From Acidobacteriota bacterium (GTDB lineage Bacteria > Acidobacteriota > Aminicenantia > Aminicenantales > Saccharicenantaceae), in the NCBI GenBank assembly GCA_003476685.1, contig DMVN01000041.1, forward strand, positions 1 to 8,327: a stretch of 8,327 nucleotides of DNA, given 5' to 3'. A model generated the notes under the pieces. The model ran no database searches. It saw nothing but the letters and a program-made list of their open reading frames with translations, and was not told the DNA's origin. Each line of letters begins with the position of its first letter. Within the stretch, counting starts at the first letter, position 1. The position numbers were made by a program, and so were the translations under genes. Shown piece after piece: positions 7,179-8,327 of the stretch.

Positions 7179-7221
7179 ACTATATGTACATATTTATTCC
7201 GTCAAGCTTGTAATGTCAAGC
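7179..7221 (-). promoter_or_regulatory. Candidate promoter region with two TTGAC boxes upstream of the phospholipase C family gene
   Basis: On the minus strand the heptamer GCTTGAC occurs twice, 14 bp apart (7221-7215 and 7207-7201). This gives two -35-like boxes: TTGACA (7219-7214), 17 nt before TAAATA (7196-7191), and TTGACG (7205-7200), 15 nt before TATAGT (7184-7179). Either would start transcription roughly 40-60 nt before the ATG. The boxes are good, but the pairing with a -10 is imperfect in both cases. Confidence 0.45.
7182..7193. promoter_or_regulatory. 12-bp perfect palindrome ATATGTACATAT, possible operator
   Basis: The palindrome lies across the proposed -10 region of the phospholipase gene, where a bound dimeric regulator would block polymerase. 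No regulator gene is in the window, and AT-rich palindromes of this length can arise by chance. Confidence 0.3.
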
Positions 7222-7256
7222 AAAATTACTTTATCTATGGTAGGAGATAATGGCCA

Positions 7257-7301
7257 GGGTAACCCATTACCCCAGAAGATGATTTGCTTTAACAGGGTAA
7301 T
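7257..7301. repeat. GGGTAA/TTACCC inverted repeats able to form alternative hairpins
   Basis: GGGTAA (7257-7262) pairs with TTACCC (7267-7272) across a 4-nt loop. The same middle segment, as ATTACCC (7266-7272), can instead pair with GGGTAAT (7295-7301) across 22 nt. The two structures exclude each other in a transcript; as DNA they are three half-sites of one motif. Function is unknown. Confidence 0.35.
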
Positions 7302-7353
7302 TAGGAACCAAAAGAGACCTTTTATGGTGCTGCCCAATAAATTTTTAAATATC

Positions 7354-7391
7354 TGCCAAAAAGTGGCAAAAGTGGACAATTTAAGGTGTCC
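7354..7391 (-). terminator. Weak candidate terminator after the amidohydrolase gene
   Basis: Just past the amidohydrolase stop on the minus strand there is a 5-bp stem GGACA/TGTCC (7391-7387 with 7378-7374, 8-nt loop), then ACTTTTG, then a second 5-bp stem TGCCA/TGGCA (7368-7364 with 7358-7354) with a CTTTT loop. The stems are short and the T-runs are only 4-5 nt, so termination would be partial at best. Confidence 0.35.
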
Positions 7392-7393
7392 TT

Positions 7394-8327
7394 TTATCTT
7401 TTTTCAAAAACAACCTTTCCGTCCACTATGGTCATAACAACTTCGGTTTTTAAGATTTCCTCCGGAGGAATTGTCATCAGATTCCGGTCGAAAACGGTAA
7501 TGTCAGCCAGCTTTCCTTTCTTGAGTGAGCCCCGGATGTCAGCTTCAAATGCCGCATAGGCATTGTTTATGGTGTAGGCTTTAAGACAGTCTTCAACTGA
7601 AATTCTCTGCTCAGGAAACCAGCCGCCTTCTGGTTGCCCGGTCAGTGTCTTTCTGGTCACTGCAGCATAAATCAGGTATTTCGGATGCATATGGTATTCA
7701 GCGGCGCTGGTCCCTGGCCAATCTGACCCGAAACTTAGAATGGCTCCGTTTTCCAGAAGCGACCTGAAAGCATAGGCTCCCCGGCATCTCTCATAACCAA
7801 TCCTTTCTTCCATCCAGCGCATGTCGTCTGAAATGTGGTAAGGATTAACTTCGGCAATAACGTTTAGGGCCTTAAATCTTGGAAAATCCTGAGGTCTTAT
7901 GACCTGGGCGTGGATTACCCGAAACCCGGTGAGGTCCACTCCTTCACTCTTAAGTCTTTCGTAGAGGTCCAGCATCTCTGCCACTCCGCGGTCGCCGATG
8001 GCATGGACGTTGGGAACGGAACCGGCTTCCAGACCGGTTTTGATAAGCCGGTACATCTTTTCCATATTCCCAACCTTGAGCTCCGGGTCATCGGAAGTAT
8101 GATGGCGCCAGTGGCCGTAATTGCCGGGCTGGTCGTTGTAGGGCTCGAAGAATAAAGCACCGTGAGTCCCCATAATACCGTCAATGTACCCTTTAAGGGC
8201 TCCATACCGCAGCCAGCTATCCTTCTGTTTAGTTTTGGGGTGAAGTCCCATGGTCAGGCCCTGCTCTTTAAGCCTGGCCCCGAGAGAAAGGTCCGGTCTT
8301 AGCCAGACCCGGCAGGTGAGCTCTCCG
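7394..8327 (-). CDS. YtcJ-like amidohydrolase (Amidohydrolase_3 family), N-terminal part beyond the window
   Basis: The frame is open to the window end; the ATG at 8251 is internal, since 25 in-frame codons before it (GELTCRVWLRPDLSLGARL...) still match the family. Numbering from the edge, about 310 C-terminal residues of a usual 530-570 are visible. Features include YIDGIMGTHGALFFEPY (47-63), VHAIGDRG (107-114, His108), RVIHAQ (136-141, His139), LSFGSDWP (197-204, Asp202) and the C-terminal sandwich GSLKKGKLADITVFD (266-280) ending VDGKVVFEKR. These are typical metal-site and barrel strands of the amidohydrolase superfamily; the HxH motif of strand 1 lies outside. The family hydrolyses amide or related C-N bonds, and the substrate cannot be predicted. 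The gene is followed on the same strand by the phospholipase gene after 264 nt, so co-transcription is possible but not evident. Confidence 0.88.
   Translation of the reverse strand, partial: GELTCRVWLRPDLSLGARLKEQGLTMGLHPKTKQKDSWLRYGALKGYIDGIMGTHGALFFEPYNDQPGNYGHWRHHTSDDPELKVGNMEKMYRLIKTGLEAGSVPNVHAIGDRGVAEMLDLYERLKSEGVDLTGFRVIHAQVIRPQDFPRFKALNVIAEVNPYHISDDMRWMEERIGYERCRGAYAFRSLLENGAILSFGSDWPGTSAAEYHMHPKYLIYAAVTRKTLTGQPEGGWFPEQRISVEDCLKAYTINNAYAAFEADIRGSLKKGKLADITVFDRNLMTIPPEEILKTEVVMTIVDGKVVFEKR

Noticed and set aside
7194..7437. Small open frames on both strands in the spacer (61 codons minus, 74 codons plus)
   Set aside because: Neither has a convincing ribosome site or family resemblance; the plus one runs into the amidohydrolase coding end and the minus one overlaps promoter-like boxes.

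Overview
The window looks like chromosomal DNA from a free-living Gram-negative-type bacterium of moderate GC content. It holds five protein genes and no RNA gene, CRISPR array or insertion sequence that I can see. A DUF5916-type outer-membrane protein, an HD-GYP protein with its own N-terminal domain, a HEAT-repeat partner and a YtcJ-like amidohydrolase together would suit an uncultured Acidobacteriota/Aminicenantes-like lineage. That placement is an impression from gene content, not a test.

Layout. Positions 2-2023 (+) carry most of a DUF5916 beta-barrel protein whose N-terminus lies before the window. A long gap follows (2024-2735). It has no convincing gene but holds overlapping stop-free stretches on both strands and a short Ala/Lys-rich stretch. 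Positions 2736-4727 (+) and 4708-6081 (+) are two genes that overlap by 20 nt and are probably translationally coupled. The first encodes a large helical HEAT-like protein, the second an HD-GYP phosphohydrolase (cyclic-di-GMP phosphodiesterase family). Both proteins begin with the same roughly 110-residue domain. A perfect 30-bp palindrome at 6081-6110 separates this pair from a convergent minus-strand gene (6116-7129) for a secreted zinc-dependent phospholipase C family protein. A 264-nt spacer with promoter-like boxes, a 12-bp palindrome and several hairpins lies upstream of it. The 3' part of a minus-strand amidohydrolase gene (7394 to the window end) completes the window.

How the genes fit together. 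The HEAT/HD-GYP pair is the most interesting unit. Two cytoplasmic proteins share an N-terminal module and are made from coupled reading frames, which suggests they sense the same input or bind the same partner, with one supplying a scaffold and the other a phosphodiesterase (inference). The other genes look like ordinary cell-envelope, secreted-hydrolase and metabolic functions with no evident link to the pair.
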